DNA of 25,586 bases, from NCBI GenBank assembly GCA_947565865.1, contig CANOHT010000037.1:1-25586 (forward strand), given 5' to 3'. The translations under genes were made by a program, and so were the position numbers. Positions 1 to 8,184 of this stretch are shown piece by piece (position 1 is the first letter of the stretch; every line of letters starts with the position of its first letter). Below the pieces are notes generated by a model. That model searched no databases. It was not told the DNA's origin and worked only from the letters and a program-made list of their open reading frames with translations. The DNA comes from an uncultured Clostridia bacterium. GTDB lineage: Bacteria; Bacillota; Clostridia; Christensenellales; Aristaeellaceae.

Positions 1-15
1 TCAATCAGCTTGGTT

Positions 16-45
16 ATCTTATCACTTGCCCCCCTCTTTTGTCAA
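16..45 (-). promoter_or_regulatory. Sigma-A-type promoter reading out of the window to the left
   Basis: On the minus strand a perfect TTGACA -35 box (40-45) is followed after 18 bases by TAAGAT (16-21). It lies 65 bases beyond the mnmA stop and points away from it, so it should drive a minus-strand gene that starts beyond the left edge. I see no terminator hairpin between mnmA and this promoter. Confidence 0.7.
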
Positions 46-49
46 GACC

Positions 50-87
50 TTTTTTATCTTTTTTTGAAGTTTTTTTCATTGTTTTTT
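50..87 (-). promoter_or_regulatory. Phased A-tracts, probable UP element or bent DNA
   Basis: Four runs of 6-7 adenines (minus strand) occupy 50-55, 59-65, 70-76 and 82-87, directly upstream of the -35 box at 40-45. Their upstream ends step by 11, 11 and 10 bases, close to one helical turn. Runs phased in this way are known to curve DNA and to help RNA polymerase alpha subunits bind. The role here is inferred from position. Confidence 0.5.
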
Positions 88-110
88 CAAAGGCGTACAG
101 CTTTGTTTTG

Positions 111-1256
111 TCACGCAAAATCGTTCGTGTATTTGGCTGCATTTGGTATTTCATTCGCTTCGCAGACGCTACTTAGTTCGCCTGCATCCAGCACTGTTTC
201 CACCACCGCTCCTCCCAGGCAGCGTTCTCCCTGATAGAGCACGGCGCTCTGGCCCGGCGTCACCGCCCGCTGCGGCGTCAGGGCATGAATCATCAGCCGC
301 CCCGCCGTCAGCATAACCTCCACCGGCTGATCCGCCTGGCGATAGCGGAACTTGCACGCACAGCGCAAGGTCTCGCCCTCCGCCATCGGCGGCTCGCCAA
401 TCCACGTTGCCTCCGCGCCGACGCACCGGGAGGAATACAGCATGGGATGATCCTCCCCCTGAGCCACCAGCAGGCGATTCTTCGGCAAATCCTTGCCAAT
501 CACAAACCAGCTCCGGCCGTCGCCGCAGCCGCCGATGCCTAGCCCCCGGCGCTGGCCCAGGGTATAGTACATCAGCCCGTCATGACGGCCGACCACGCTT
601 CCGTCAGGCGCCACCATGTCGCCGGGCTGAGCGGGCAGGAAGGAGGACAGAAACTGCTTGAAGTTCCGTTCGCCGATGAAGCACACGCCCGTGGAGTCCT
701 TCTTCCGGCTGACAGGCAGCCCCCTGCTTTCCGCCAGCGCCCGAACCTCCGCCTTGGTCATGCCGCCCACGGGAAACATGGCCTTGCGCAGCTGGGCTTC
801 CTTGAGCATATAAAGGAAGTAACTCTGATCCTTCCCGCCATCCGCCCCCCGAAGCAGCGCGCCCTGGCCATCCGTGCGGACAAAGTGACCCGTGGCAATC
901 TTCGCCGCGCCAAGCTGCATGGCGAAGTCAAGAAAGGCGCGGAACTTGATTTCCCGGTTGCATAGCACGTCCGGGTTGGGGGTACGGCCCGCCCTGTACT
1001 CCCGCAAAAAGTAGCTGAACACCCGATCCCAGTACTCCCTGGCGAAGTTCACCGAATAGTACGGGATGCCGATCACATCGCAGACGTCCCGGACATCCTG
1101 CCAGTCGCGCTCGGCGGTGCATACGCCGCTTTCGTCCTGCTCCTCCCAATTTTTCATGAAGACGCCCACCACGTCGTATCCCTGCTCCTTGAGCAGCAGA
1201 GCCGCCACGGAGGAATCCACCCCGCCGGACATCCCCACCACGATCCGTTCTTTCAC
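111..1256 (-). CDS. mnmA: tRNA-specific 2-thiouridylase MnmA
   Basis: Inserts sulfur at C2 of the wobble uridine (U34) of Lys, Glu and Gln tRNAs in the cytoplasm, using ATP and a persulfide relayed from a cysteine desulfurase. The PP-loop motif SGGVDSS is at residues 10-16. The two catalytic cysteines are visible as C99 (in NPDVLCNREIKF) and C192 (in STGVCFIGER). At 381 residues it is slightly longer than usual: the last 20 or so residues form a polar tail without obvious family similarity, in a locally AT-richer stretch. The start is GTG and overlaps the tmk stop as GTGA; a GGAGG site lies 7 bases upstream inside tmk. It is the last gene of the decarboxylase-tmk-mnmA operon, so translational coupling is likely. 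Confidence 0.96.
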   Translation of the reverse strand: MKERIVVGMSGGVDSSVAALLLKEQGYDVVGVFMKNWEEQDESGVCTAERDWQDVRDVCDVIGIPYYSVNFAREYWDRVFSYFLREYRAGRTPNPDVLCNREIKFRAFLDFAMQLGAAKIATGHFVRTDGQGALLRGADGGKDQSYFLYMLKEAQLRKAMFPVGGMTKAEVRALAESRGLPVSRKKDSTGVCFIGERNFKQFLSSFLPAQPGDMVAPDGSVVGRHDGLMYYTLGQRRGLGIGGCGDGRSWFVIGKDLPKNRLLVAQGEDHPMLYSSRCVGAEATWIGEPPMAEGETLRCACKFRYRQADQPVEVMLTAGRLMIHALTPQRAVTPGQSAVLYQGERCLGGAVVETVLDAGELSSVCEANEIPNAAKYTNDFA

Positions 1257-2533
1257 GCTTCCGCCTCCATCAGCCGCGCCAGCACCTGCCGCGCCGTCAC
1301 CCGGCCGACCTCCTCCGGCGCCTTCGTCGCGTCCACCACAATAAAACGCGCTGGATCCCGGGCAATCATTTCCCGGTAGGCCGCCTCCGTGCGGGCATGG
1401 AAGCTGTCGTCCTCCCGTTCAATCCTGTCCAGGGCGGAGGCCGCGCTGCGCCTCATCAGGCTGACACGGTGGTCAATGTCCAGATAAACCGTGGCCATGG
1501 GCAGGGTGCCGTCCACCGCCGGAGCATTGATGTCCAGCACCTGCTGCACACCCAGCTGACGGCCGCCCCCCTGGTAGGCCACGGAGGAATCCACAAAACG
1601 GTCGCAAAGCAGCACCTTGCCCGCCGCGATAGCGGGACGGATGACCCTGCGCACATGCTGTGCCCTGGCGGCGGCATAAAGCAGCGCCTCCGTCTCCCGC
1701 TCCACCGGGGCCAGCTCCGGAGACAGCACCACCTGGCGAATGGCCTCGGCTACCCGATCTCCGCCCGGCTCCCGGCTGTGAACAACCTCAAAGCCATAGC
1801 GCTCCAGCGCGTCGGTCAGCAGCCTGATCTGCGTGGTCTTGCCGCTGCCGTCCAAGCCCTCCATAGACAGAAAAGCCCCCTCCGGCGGCTGCGCCTCCGG
1901 GCACAGCAGATCAATGAGCGCCTGCACCGTGGAGACATAGGCGTCGCAGCCCGCCTGGCGAAGCTCCGCCTCGTCGCCGTAGCCATAGCCCACGCCCACG
2001 GTTCTGATGCCGACCCGCCTTCCGCCCTCCACGTCAAAGCGGCGGTCGCCCACCATCCAGGCCGAAGCGTAGCTGTCCGGCAGCGCCGCGCGTATGAGCG
2101 CTTCCTTATCCGCGCCATGGCTATCCCGCGGCCCCACCACCTTGTCGATCCACCGATCCAGGCCGAAATGGCGGAGAATCCTCTCCGAGGGCTCCTGGGG
2201 CTTGCCCGTGGCGACGCCTATGTAGCAGCCCTGCCGCTTCAGTGTGCGCAGCAGCCGGCGAATGCCCGGAAACACGCGGTTTTCAAACAGCCCCACCGTC
2301 TGATACCGCTCCCGGTAGGCTTCCACCGCCCTGTTCGCCATGGCATCGTCCATCCCCATATATTCCCGGAAGGACCAGCCCAGAGGCGGGCCGATAAACC
2401 TGCGCAGAATGTCCGCAGCCGGCACGGGAAAGCCCAGCTTCTCCGCCGCGTAGGCCACGCAGTTCCAGATCCCCTCCTCCGATTGGGTCAGCGTGCCGTC
2501 CAGATCAAAGATCACGCACTGCCCTTGACACAT
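1253..2533 (-). CDS. tmk: HAD-family phosphatase fused to thymidylate kinase (dTMP kinase)
   Basis: A two-domain protein of 426 residues. Residues 1-213 are a HAD hydrolase of the phosphoglycolate phosphatase/beta-phosphoglucomutase type: nucleophile motif DLDGT (D10, D12), motif II near ATGK (108-111), lysine near 143, and motif IV GDRRFD (162-167). Residues 218-426 are a complete thymidylate kinase, which phosphorylates dTMP to dTDP for DNA synthesis: P-loop GLDGSGKT (226-233), REPGGD (254-259) and DRFVDSS (311-317). A stand-alone Tmk is about 210 residues, so each half is full length. The start overlaps the upstream decarboxylase gene by 22 bases, with an AAGGAG site about 10 bases before the ATG. 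The HAD domain could act on nucleotides or another small phosphate ester; its substrate is not evident. Confidence 0.93.
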   Translation of the reverse strand: MCQGQCVIFDLDGTLTQSEEGIWNCVAYAAEKLGFPVPAADILRRFIGPPLGWSFREYMGMDDAMANRAVEAYRERYQTVGLFENRVFPGIRRLLRTLKRQGCYIGVATGKPQEPSERILRHFGLDRWIDKVVGPRDSHGADKEALIRAALPDSYASAWMVGDRRFDVEGGRRVGIRTVGVGYGYGDEAELRQAGCDAYVSTVQALIDLLCPEAQPPEGAFLSMEGLDGSGKTTQIRLLTDALERYGFEVVHSREPGGDRVAEAIRQVVLSPELAPVERETEALLYAAARAQHVRRVIRPAIAAGKVLLCDRFVDSSVAYQGGGRQLGVQQVLDINAPAVDGTLPMATVYLDIDHRVSLMRRSAASALDRIEREDDSFHARTEAAYREMIARDPARFIVVDATKAPEEVGRVTARQVLARLMEAEA

Positions 2534-3909
2534 ACGATGCCGTCTCCTTCCGTTCCAAATCTTCGTCGAGGTTCAGCCTCCGCCAAGCGCCGCGCCGTTT
2601 CCGCGGTAATCTCTTCTCCCGGGCACACCAAAGGAACCCCGGGCGGATACAGCCCAGCCGCAGCCGCGGCGATCCTGCCTGCCGCAGCCGCAAACGGCGC
2701 CGTCTCCGTTGCGGCCATGGCCGCAGCCCGCACCTCCATCCGCCTTGGCGGAAGAGCCGGCGGCTCAGGCATGGGCGGCAGCTCCGCCTTTTGCGGCGGC
2801 AGGCTTTCCAGCGCCCTTCGCAGCACCAGGAAATCCTCCGCCTCGTCCATGGCCGTGAGAATCAGCACCACCCGGCGCGCGTCGTTCATTTCCACGTCGA
2901 TGCCCCTGGAGCGCAGTTCCTCCGCCAGCGCTTCGCCGCCCTGGGGCGCGTCGATAACCAGCCGGGTGGGGTCGAAGGCCAGCTGCCCGGAGACAATGTC
3001 CCGCCGCCATGCCCGATGCGCGTCCCCATAGCCCAGCGAGGGCAGCAGGGCGCGCAGTTCCTCCGCCCAGCCGATGACCCGGCGCAGCCTTTTCGCTCCC
3101 CGCGCCTGCATAAAGGCCCGGGCGTCGTCGATTCCCAGCATCAGCAGGAAGGAGGGGGAGGATGTCTGCTCCCGGCGCAAAAGCGTCATAGCCCGCCCCC
3201 GATCCGCCGCGCGGCGCAGGTGCAGTACCGCGCTGGCCGTGAATCCCGGCAGCGTCTTGTGGACGGACTGCACCCAGGCGTCCGCCCCGCATTCCCCGGC
3301 GGACGGCAGACCCGCCAGCCAGGGCAGGTGCGCACCGTGAGCCTCGTCCACCGCCACCCGGACGCCCATTGAATGAGCCCTTTGTATGATGGCTTCCAGC
3401 GGCATGCAGCCGCCGTAATAATCCGGCCTGGTCAGCAGCAGCACCCTGGCCTCGGGATAGGCCGCCAGGGCCGCCAGCACGTCCGCCTCCCGGACATAGC
3501 CGTAGCCGTCCGCCCGCCAGGTCACGGGAATCCACCGCACCCGCAGCCCCCCCAGGATGCAGGCGTTCACCGCCGAAAGGTGGGCGTTGCGAGGCAGCAG
3601 CGCTACCTCCCCCTCCCGTGCCCACAACTGCAGCATGGCGTGGATGCCCGCCGTCGCGCCGCCATGGAGGAACAGGGTTTCCGCCGCCCCCGCCGCCTCC
3701 GCGTAAAGCCGCTGTGCCCGGAGAAGCCCGCCCTCTGGGGCGTACAGATCGTCCGTATTGGGCAGCTCGGTGGTATCCAGGGCATAAAGGTCAAGGGAGC
3801 CAAAGGGCGCGCGGCCCTTATGGCCTGGCATATGAAAGGCCCGCCGTCCGCCGGCGGTCGCCAGCATATCGTATACCGGCCTTTCGATTGCCTCCGCAAT
3901 GCGCTCCAT
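2512..3909 (-). CDS. Orn/Lys/Arg decarboxylase-family PLP enzyme (YaaO-like)
   Basis: A fold-type I PLP enzyme of the ornithine/lysine/arginine decarboxylase family, predicted to remove CO2 from a basic amino acid and feed polyamine synthesis; the substrate cannot be read from the sequence. The PLP-binding lysine is K218 in SVHKTLPGFTASA, the aspartate that contacts the PLP ring is in VDEAHG (188-192), and HMPGHK (26-31) is the typical N-terminal motif. At 465 residues it matches the short Firmicutes form without the wing domain of the inducible proteobacterial enzymes. In Bacillus the homologue yaaO also lies just upstream of tmk, so the linkage is old. It is first in its operon. Its start follows a G-rich leader (AAAGGGGGGG) about 20 bases downstream of the promoter -10 box. 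Confidence 0.9.
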   Translation of the reverse strand: MERIAEAIERPVYDMLATAGGRRAFHMPGHKGRAPFGSLDLYALDTTELPNTDDLYAPEGGLLRAQRLYAEAAGAAETLFLHGGATAGIHAMLQLWAREGEVALLPRNAHLSAVNACILGGLRVRWIPVTWRADGYGYVREADVLAALAAYPEARVLLLTRPDYYGGCMPLEAIIQRAHSMGVRVAVDEAHGAHLPWLAGLPSAGECGADAWVQSVHKTLPGFTASAVLHLRRAADRGRAMTLLRREQTSSPSFLLMLGIDDARAFMQARGAKRLRRVIGWAEELRALLPSLGYGDAHRAWRRDIVSGQLAFDPTRLVIDAPQGGEALAEELRSRGIDVEMNDARRVVLILTAMDEAEDFLVLRRALESLPPQKAELPPMPEPPALPPRRMEVRAAAMAATETAPFAAAAGRIAAAAAGLYPPGVPLVCPGEEITAETARRLAEAEPRRRFGTEGDGIVCVKGSA

Positions 3910-3935
3910 GCCCCCGCCCCCCCTTTTGCCGCTTC

Positions 3936-3964
3936 AGTATATCAGCTTTTCCCCGGCGTGTCAA
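3936..3964 (-). promoter_or_regulatory. Promoter of the decarboxylase-tmk-mnmA operon
   Basis: On the minus strand TTGACA (3959-3964) and TATACT (3936-3941) are separated by exactly 17 bases. A transcript would start near 3929, about 20 bases before the decarboxylase ATG at 3909. The match to a vegetative promoter is strong. Confidence 0.8.
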
Positions 3965-4081
3965 AAAGGACGGCGGCCTCCTCCTTGTGGAAGGGGCCCC
4001 CGTCCCCAGCCGAGTAACCGGCGCGCAGGCGCTCGACCTTCATCATCGTCCCGAAAGCGCCCTGCTCCCTGCCCTTTCGCC

Positions 4082-6121
4082 TCACTCCCGATATTTCAGC
4101 CGCAGAGGCGTAGTCTCGCATACCGCGTTTTTCTTGTGAACCCAGCCGTATACGCCGTCGGGGCGCATGGGGAAGGCCTGGGGCGTGTTGGGCTTGAAGA
4201 CGAGCAGCCATCCGTCCTTCGACTCGCCCAGCACGGTCAGCACATCCTCGGACGTGGCGGTATATACCGCGCCTTCGCGCTCCTTCGCATTCCCGTCGGT
4301 CACCTCCACGCCCAGCGCCATCAGCGCCTCGGCCTCGGCCACCGTCGCTTCGTACAGCTGTGTGTTCTCGGTCACACGGCACACCGGCAGCGGCTCCCCG
4401 TTAATCATGGCCACAGGGTCATGGACATAGGCATCGCTGACAAAGCCTGTCTGGTTGCCGACAATAACATAGTGCCAAGTCATGTCGCTGTCCTTTCGCT
4501 CGGAGGCGAAAACGCTGATATCCCGCATGATGACGCCGTCGTTGAGCATGGCCAGGCTTTCGCTGTCGGTGGTGGGGCGCACGCGAAGATTCGCCCCGCT
4601 GCAGACAGCCATGCCGCTCATTCCCAGCAGCTGGCGGGCCTCCACATAGCGGCGCAGCTCCTCCAGGGTCGTAGGGAAGCTGTCGCCGTCAATGTCCTCC
4701 GCCAGCAGACTGGTATAGTAGCTGCGCCCTTCGCTGGCTCCGCCGCTGCTGATGACGATGGTTCCCGCGCTCAGTTCAGCGCTGAAGCCTTCGCCCCGCT
4801 GCTCATACCGCCACAGCTGCCAGGTTCCCCCCGCCGTGTAGCGCAGGCAAAGGGCGTCCTCATCATACCGGATGCCGAAGCTCAGCAGCCCATCCGTTTC
4901 CCGATCCACCGTGATGGCAAAGTCCTCATCTGTCCGCAAAAGCGTCTCGGACACCGGCTCGCACTGCCACTCTCCGGAGATCCGGCTAAAGCCGATCAGC
5001 ATCACGCGCCCCTCGCGGCGCACCGCCGCCAGCGCTTGGCCCGAGCACTCGTTCATCTCCCCGTCAGCCTGCCGGATGGCCAGCGCCCCTTGAAGCACCT
5101 CATCCTCCGCAAAGGGCGAGGCCGCCAACGCCTCCATCAGCTCCTCCGGTAGCGTTTCCGTCCACGCCATGGTCGACCAAGCCTCGTCACCCGGCGCTTC
5201 GTATCCGGCATTGTGAATGATTTCCTCCGTCAGGTCGCCTGAAGCCCCTGCCGGTTCCGCCGCGAGCGCCAGCGCTTCGTCATGCCACTCCCGCAGGGCG
5301 GAAGACCAGCCCTCCTCCGTGCCGTAGCAGGCGCGGAAGAGCGCCGTCACCGCCTCCTTGGCGGTAATCGCCCCCGATGCGAGCCCCAGCGTCAGTTCCT
5401 CGCTGGCAGGAATCCGCGGATCGTTCTCCAGCAGCACGTGAAAGGACGTCATCGCGCCCGGGTTCCAATGGATCAGCCATTGCTGCTCCGCCGCCTGCCG
5501 CAGCGTCTCCCGGACACAGGCCTCTGCGGAACCATCCGCGTCCTCCGCCCCCCGGAAGGGGGATGCGCTGCGGGCGGCATCCCATTGCCCCTGCGTCCAT
5601 ACCTCACTGTACACCCAGGCGGGATGGGCCTGGGGATAATACAGCACCGTCAGTTCGCCGTCGTTATGCTCAAAGCGGCAGCCGAAGCGGGCCGCCTCCG
5701 CCTCGGTATAGCCGTAAACCTTCGTCAGGCGATCCTGCGCATGCAGCCACGCCTGTCGCTCCGCCTCCGTCAGCTGGGGCGCGGCGGTGGGCGTGGGCAT
5801 TTCCGTTGGCTCGGCTGTGGGCGTTTGCGTCCCCTCCGCCGCAGGCACCACCACAGGCTTCAGCGGCTGGCTCAGCGTAGCCTCCGGGCCGATGGGCTGC
5901 TCGCTTCCCAGCATCCGCGGGAGGATGGCAGCCATGACGGTTCCCGCCATCAGCAAAACGCCCGCCACCGCCGCCGCAGTCAGGCGCGGTCTTACCTTGG
6001 CCCCCGTGCCCTGTCGGCTCTTGGCCAGCACCCGCATGGCCAGCCAGGGATCCTCCCGCAGCCCGCTCAGGGTTGTGTCAATGGCCTGGCGCATCAGCGC
6101 CCGATCCCGCCGCTCACTCAT
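4082..6121 (-). CDS. Single-pass membrane protein with C-terminal SH3-like modules; probable partner of the ECF sigma factor
   Basis: I do not recognise a specific family. The 679-residue protein has a short charged cytoplasmic N-terminus (about 45 residues), one membrane helix (about residues 48-68), a Pro/Thr-rich linker, and a large extracytoplasmic part. Near the C-terminus are an SH3b-like module with the typical NLRVRPTTDSE start and a GFVSDAYV end (about 505-567), and a weaker second one ending GVYGWVHKKNAV. SH3b modules usually bind cell wall or peptide. The gene follows the ECF sigma gene with an overlap of a few bases. Of two in-frame ATGs I prefer 6121, because AAAGGGGG lies 7 bases upstream; 6127 would be too close. 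By position it may be an anti-sigma factor or surface sensor, but no zinc-binding anti-sigma motif (HxxxCxxC) is visible. Confidence 0.75.
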   Translation of the reverse strand: MSERRDRALMRQAIDTTLSGLREDPWLAMRVLAKSRQGTGAKVRPRLTAAAVAGVLLMAGTVMAAILPRMLGSEQPIGPEATLSQPLKPVVVPAAEGTQTPTAEPTEMPTPTAAPQLTEAERQAWLHAQDRLTKVYGYTEAEAARFGCRFEHNDGELTVLYYPQAHPAWVYSEVWTQGQWDAARSASPFRGAEDADGSAEACVRETLRQAAEQQWLIHWNPGAMTSFHVLLENDPRIPASEELTLGLASGAITAKEAVTALFRACYGTEEGWSSALREWHDEALALAAEPAGASGDLTEEIIHNAGYEAPGDEAWSTMAWTETLPEELMEALAASPFAEDEVLQGALAIRQADGEMNECSGQALAAVRREGRVMLIGFSRISGEWQCEPVSETLLRTDEDFAITVDRETDGLLSFGIRYDEDALCLRYTAGGTWQLWRYEQRGEGFSAELSAGTIVISSGGASEGRSYYTSLLAEDIDGDSFPTTLEELRRYVEARQLLGMSGMAVCSGANLRVRPTTDSESLAMLNDGVIMRDISVFASERKDSDMTWHYVIVGNQTGFVSDAYVHDPVAMINGEPLPVCRVTENTQLYEATVAEAEALMALGVEVTDGNAKEREGAVYTATSEDVLTVLGESKDGWLLVFKPNTPQAFPMRPDGVYGWVHKKNAVCETTPLRLKYRE

Positions 6122-6635
6122 GGTCATACCCCCTTTCCAGCTCCTGCCGGAGTCTCTCCTTCGCCTTCTTCAGCCGAATGGATACGCTGGACTGGGCCAG
6201 CCCCAAAGCCTGACCGACCTCCTGCACCGTCATGCCCTGATAATAGTATAGCGTGATGACCTCCCGCTCCCGGGGCGGAAGCTGCATCACCGCCATGGTC
6301 AGCGCCAGATTGGATTCCCCGGGCCATGCCGTCTCCGGAAGATCCTCCGGGGTGATCCGCCGATCAACGTGCTTGAACCAGAACGACCGCCGCATATCCC
6401 GGCAGGTGTTCATGGCGATGCGCGTCAGCCAAGTCTGTTCGCTGCTTTCGCCCCGAAAACGCTCCAAGGCCCGGTATGCCTTCAGAAAGGTCTCCTGCAC
6501 CGCGTCCCGCGCCAGCTCCTCGTCCTTGAGCATGAGGTAGCACATCCGCAAGAGCGGCCGTTGGTAGGTACCGACCATCTCAATCAGCCGCTGCTCCCGA
6601 TCCTGCTGTGCCTCCATGACCCGCGCTGCCTCCAT
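6114..6635 (-). CDS. ECF-type RNA polymerase sigma factor
   Basis: A 173-residue extracytoplasmic-function sigma factor with only regions 2 and 4. Region 2 holds the DAVQETFLKAYRAL core-binding segment and the TWLTRIAMNTCRDMRR segment that reads the -10 element. Region 4 holds LPPREREVITLYYYQGMTVQEVGQALG and the recognition helix ending in SSVSIRLKKAKERLR. It would direct RNA polymerase to a small regulon in response to an envelope signal. The start is uncertain: GTG at 6644, ATG at 6635 (GAGG 8 bases upstream, preferred) or ATG at 6617. Its stop overlaps the next gene, which encodes the membrane protein likely to control it. ECF genes often drive their own operon, but I could not identify an ECF-type promoter here. 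Confidence 0.92.
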   Translation of the reverse strand: MEAARVMEAQQDREQRLIEMVGTYQRPLLRMCYLMLKDEELARDAVQETFLKAYRALERFRGESSEQTWLTRIAMNTCRDMRRSFWFKHVDRRITPEDLPETAWPGESNLALTMAVMQLPPREREVITLYYYQGMTVQEVGQALGLAQSSVSIRLKKAKERLRQELERGYDHE

Positions 6636-6703
6636 TTCCCGCACCTCGCTCCCTACACCTGTTAGACGCAGGAAGCATGGATTTTCATCGGTTGATGGGT
6701 CTT

Positions 6704-6709
6704 ATTATA
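6704..6709 (-). promoter_or_regulatory. Possible -10 box for the sigma factor operon
   Basis: A perfect TATAAT on the minus strand lies about 70 bases upstream of the sigma gene. The matching -35 position (TTTTCT) is poor and falls in the T-rich tail of the neighbouring hairpin, so this is tentative. Confidence 0.35.
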
Positions 6710-6721
6710 GCAAAAAAGGCA

Positions 6722-6755
6722 GAAAAAGAAAAAGGGGGCAGCCCGCGGCTTCCCC
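6722..6755 (-). terminator. Terminator-like hairpin in the GH125/sigma intergenic region
   Basis: On the minus strand a GC-rich hairpin (arms at about 6734-6742 and 6747-6755, one mismatch) is followed by a T-rich tract (6722-6733) of two T5 runs. It would stop leftward transcription entering from the GH125 side, shielding the sigma operon. No minus-strand gene lies directly upstream, so the transcript it would stop is unclear. Confidence 0.4.
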
Positions 6756-6760
6756 GATGA

Positions 6761-6789
6761 TTGACAAGCAACCGTCTCCGTGGTATCTT
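6761..6789 (+). promoter_or_regulatory. Promoter of the GH125 gene
   Basis: TTGACA (6761-6766) and TATCTT (6784-6789) are 17 bases apart on the plus strand. A start near 6796 gives a leader of about 40 bases to the ATG at 6838. This also rules out the longer open frame that begins at 6616. Confidence 0.7.
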
Positions 6790-6837
6790 CATGACGGTTC
6801 CATCCCTTACCCCCCAACGAAAGAGAGGATTAAGCTC

Positions 6838-8184
6838 ATGATGCCCCAACCGCAGCTTATCGCCCGCATGGAAACCCGGCTCCGGCCTGTGATGGACGCC
6901 CTTGAGCCCATCGCGGGCCTGCCCGACATGTTCGCGCGGTGCTTCCTGAGTACCCTGGAAACCACCTGCCGGCAGGCTCCGGACGGCGGAGCGTTCATCA
7001 TCACCGGCGATATTGAAGCCATGTGGCTCCGGGATTCCACCCAGCAGGTGCTGCATTATCTCCGCTTCGCGGCGGAGGACGACGAGCTGGCCGCCTGGCT
7101 CGAGGCGGTCATCGCCCGTCAGGCCGCGCTTGTCCGCATCGACCCCTACGCCAACGCCTTCAACAGTGCCCCGGATGGCCGCCATGGCTTTGAGGACAGG
7201 ACGGAGGCCGGGCCATGGGTCTTTGAGCGCAAGTATGAGCTGGACTCTCTGTGCCATATGCTGCTGCTGGCCCTGCGCTATCACCAGGCCACCGGCCGCA
7301 CCGTCCTGATGGATGACGCCTTTTTTCAGACGGTAGACGTCATCCTGACCGTCATCGCCCGGGAGCAGCGCCACGAGCAGGAGAGTCCCTACGCTTTCCA
7401 GCGGTTTGACTGCCCGCCCTCCGATACGCTGACCCGGGAGGGGCGCGGCGAGCCTGCGGGGTTCACAGGCATGTCCTGGTCGGGCTTCCGCCCCAGCGAC
7501 GACGCCTGCCGCTTCGGCTACCTGATCCCCGCCAATCTGTTCGCCGCCGCCATGCTGACGGAGTTGGCTCCCCTGGCCGATCAGCTGGGGCGAAGCGCTG
7601 TCGCTCACAAGGCCCGGACCCTGGCGGCGGATATTCGCGAAGGAGTTCGGCGGTACGGCTTGGCCACGGTGGAGGGCGTCGGCGAAATTTATGCCTACGA
7701 GGCGGACGGCCTGGGCCATCAGCTGCTGATGGATGACGCCAACGTACCCAGCCTGCTGTCTCTGCCCTGCCTGGGCGTATGCAACCCGGAGGACCCGCTG
7801 TACCGGCGTACGCGGTCTTTCGTCCTCAGCGACAGAAATCCCATCTATTATCAGGGCGCCGCGGCGCAGGGCGTGGGCAGCCCTCATACGCCCCAGGGCT
7901 GGATTTGGCCCATCAGCCTTTGTGTGCAAGGGCTGACCGCCACCGACCCCGCCGAGCGCGTCACCCTGCTGCGCACCCTGCTGACTACCCACGCGGGAAC
8001 CTCCCGGATGCACGAAAGCTTCGATAAGGACGATCCCGCCCGCTTTACCCGCCCCTGGTTCGCCTGGGCCAATTCCATGTTTGGCGAATTGGTGATGTCG
8101 ATGTACGAGCGGGGCGAGCTGACCGAGGCCGTCGCCGCCCTGACGGCGGAGGGGCTGAGGCGGGTGGACTTCCCCGCCGGCTGA
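6838..8184 (+). CDS. Glycoside hydrolase family 125 exo-alpha-1,6-mannosidase
   Basis: Removes terminal alpha-1,6-linked mannose by an inverting, metal-independent mechanism, as known for GH125 enzymes that degrade N-glycan or yeast-mannan fragments. Family signatures are GDIEAMWLRDS (57-67), SGFRPSDD (215-222, containing the expected general-acid aspartate), MDDANVPSLLSLP (298-310), and MHESF...RPWFAWANSMFGE, with E393 as probable general base. The length of 448 residues is normal. There is no signal peptide, so it should act in the cytoplasm on imported oligosaccharides; no transporter is next to it. The start is one of two adjacent ATGs (6838 or 6841), preceded by AGAGAGG. The open frame extends upstream to 6616, but that stretch includes the promoter and is not coding. 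It stands alone as a single-gene unit. Confidence 0.93.
   Translation: MMPQPQLIARMETRLRPVMDALEPIAGLPDMFARCFLSTLETTCRQAPDGGAFIITGDIEAMWLRDSTQQVLHYLRFAAEDDELAAWLEAVIARQAALVRIDPYANAFNSAPDGRHGFEDRTEAGPWVFERKYELDSLCHMLLLALRYHQATGRTVLMDDAFFQTVDVILTVIAREQRHEQESPYAFQRFDCPPSDTLTREGRGEPAGFTGMSWSGFRPSDDACRFGYLIPANLFAAAMLTELAPLADQLGRSAVAHKARTLAADIREGVRRYGLATVEGVGEIYAYEADGLGHQLLMDDANVPSLLSLPCLGVCNPEDPLYRRTRSFVLSDRNPIYYQGAAAQGVGSPHTPQGWIWPISLCVQGLTATDPAERVTLLRTLLTTHAGTSRMHESFDKDDPARFTRPWFAWANSMFGELVMSMYERGELTEAVAALTAEGLRRVDFPAG

Noticed and set aside
1397..3031. A 544-codon plus-strand open frame opposite tmk and the decarboxylase gene
   Set aside because: It is antisense to two genes with clear catalytic motifs. 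Its composition is typical of the complement of GC-rich genes.
3942..4046. A 34-codon minus-strand frame (MMKVERLRAGYSAGD...), faintly like the start of an ABC ATPase
   Set aside because: It overlaps the decarboxylase promoter, has no ribosome binding site at a proper distance, and is too short to judge. It may be a relic.
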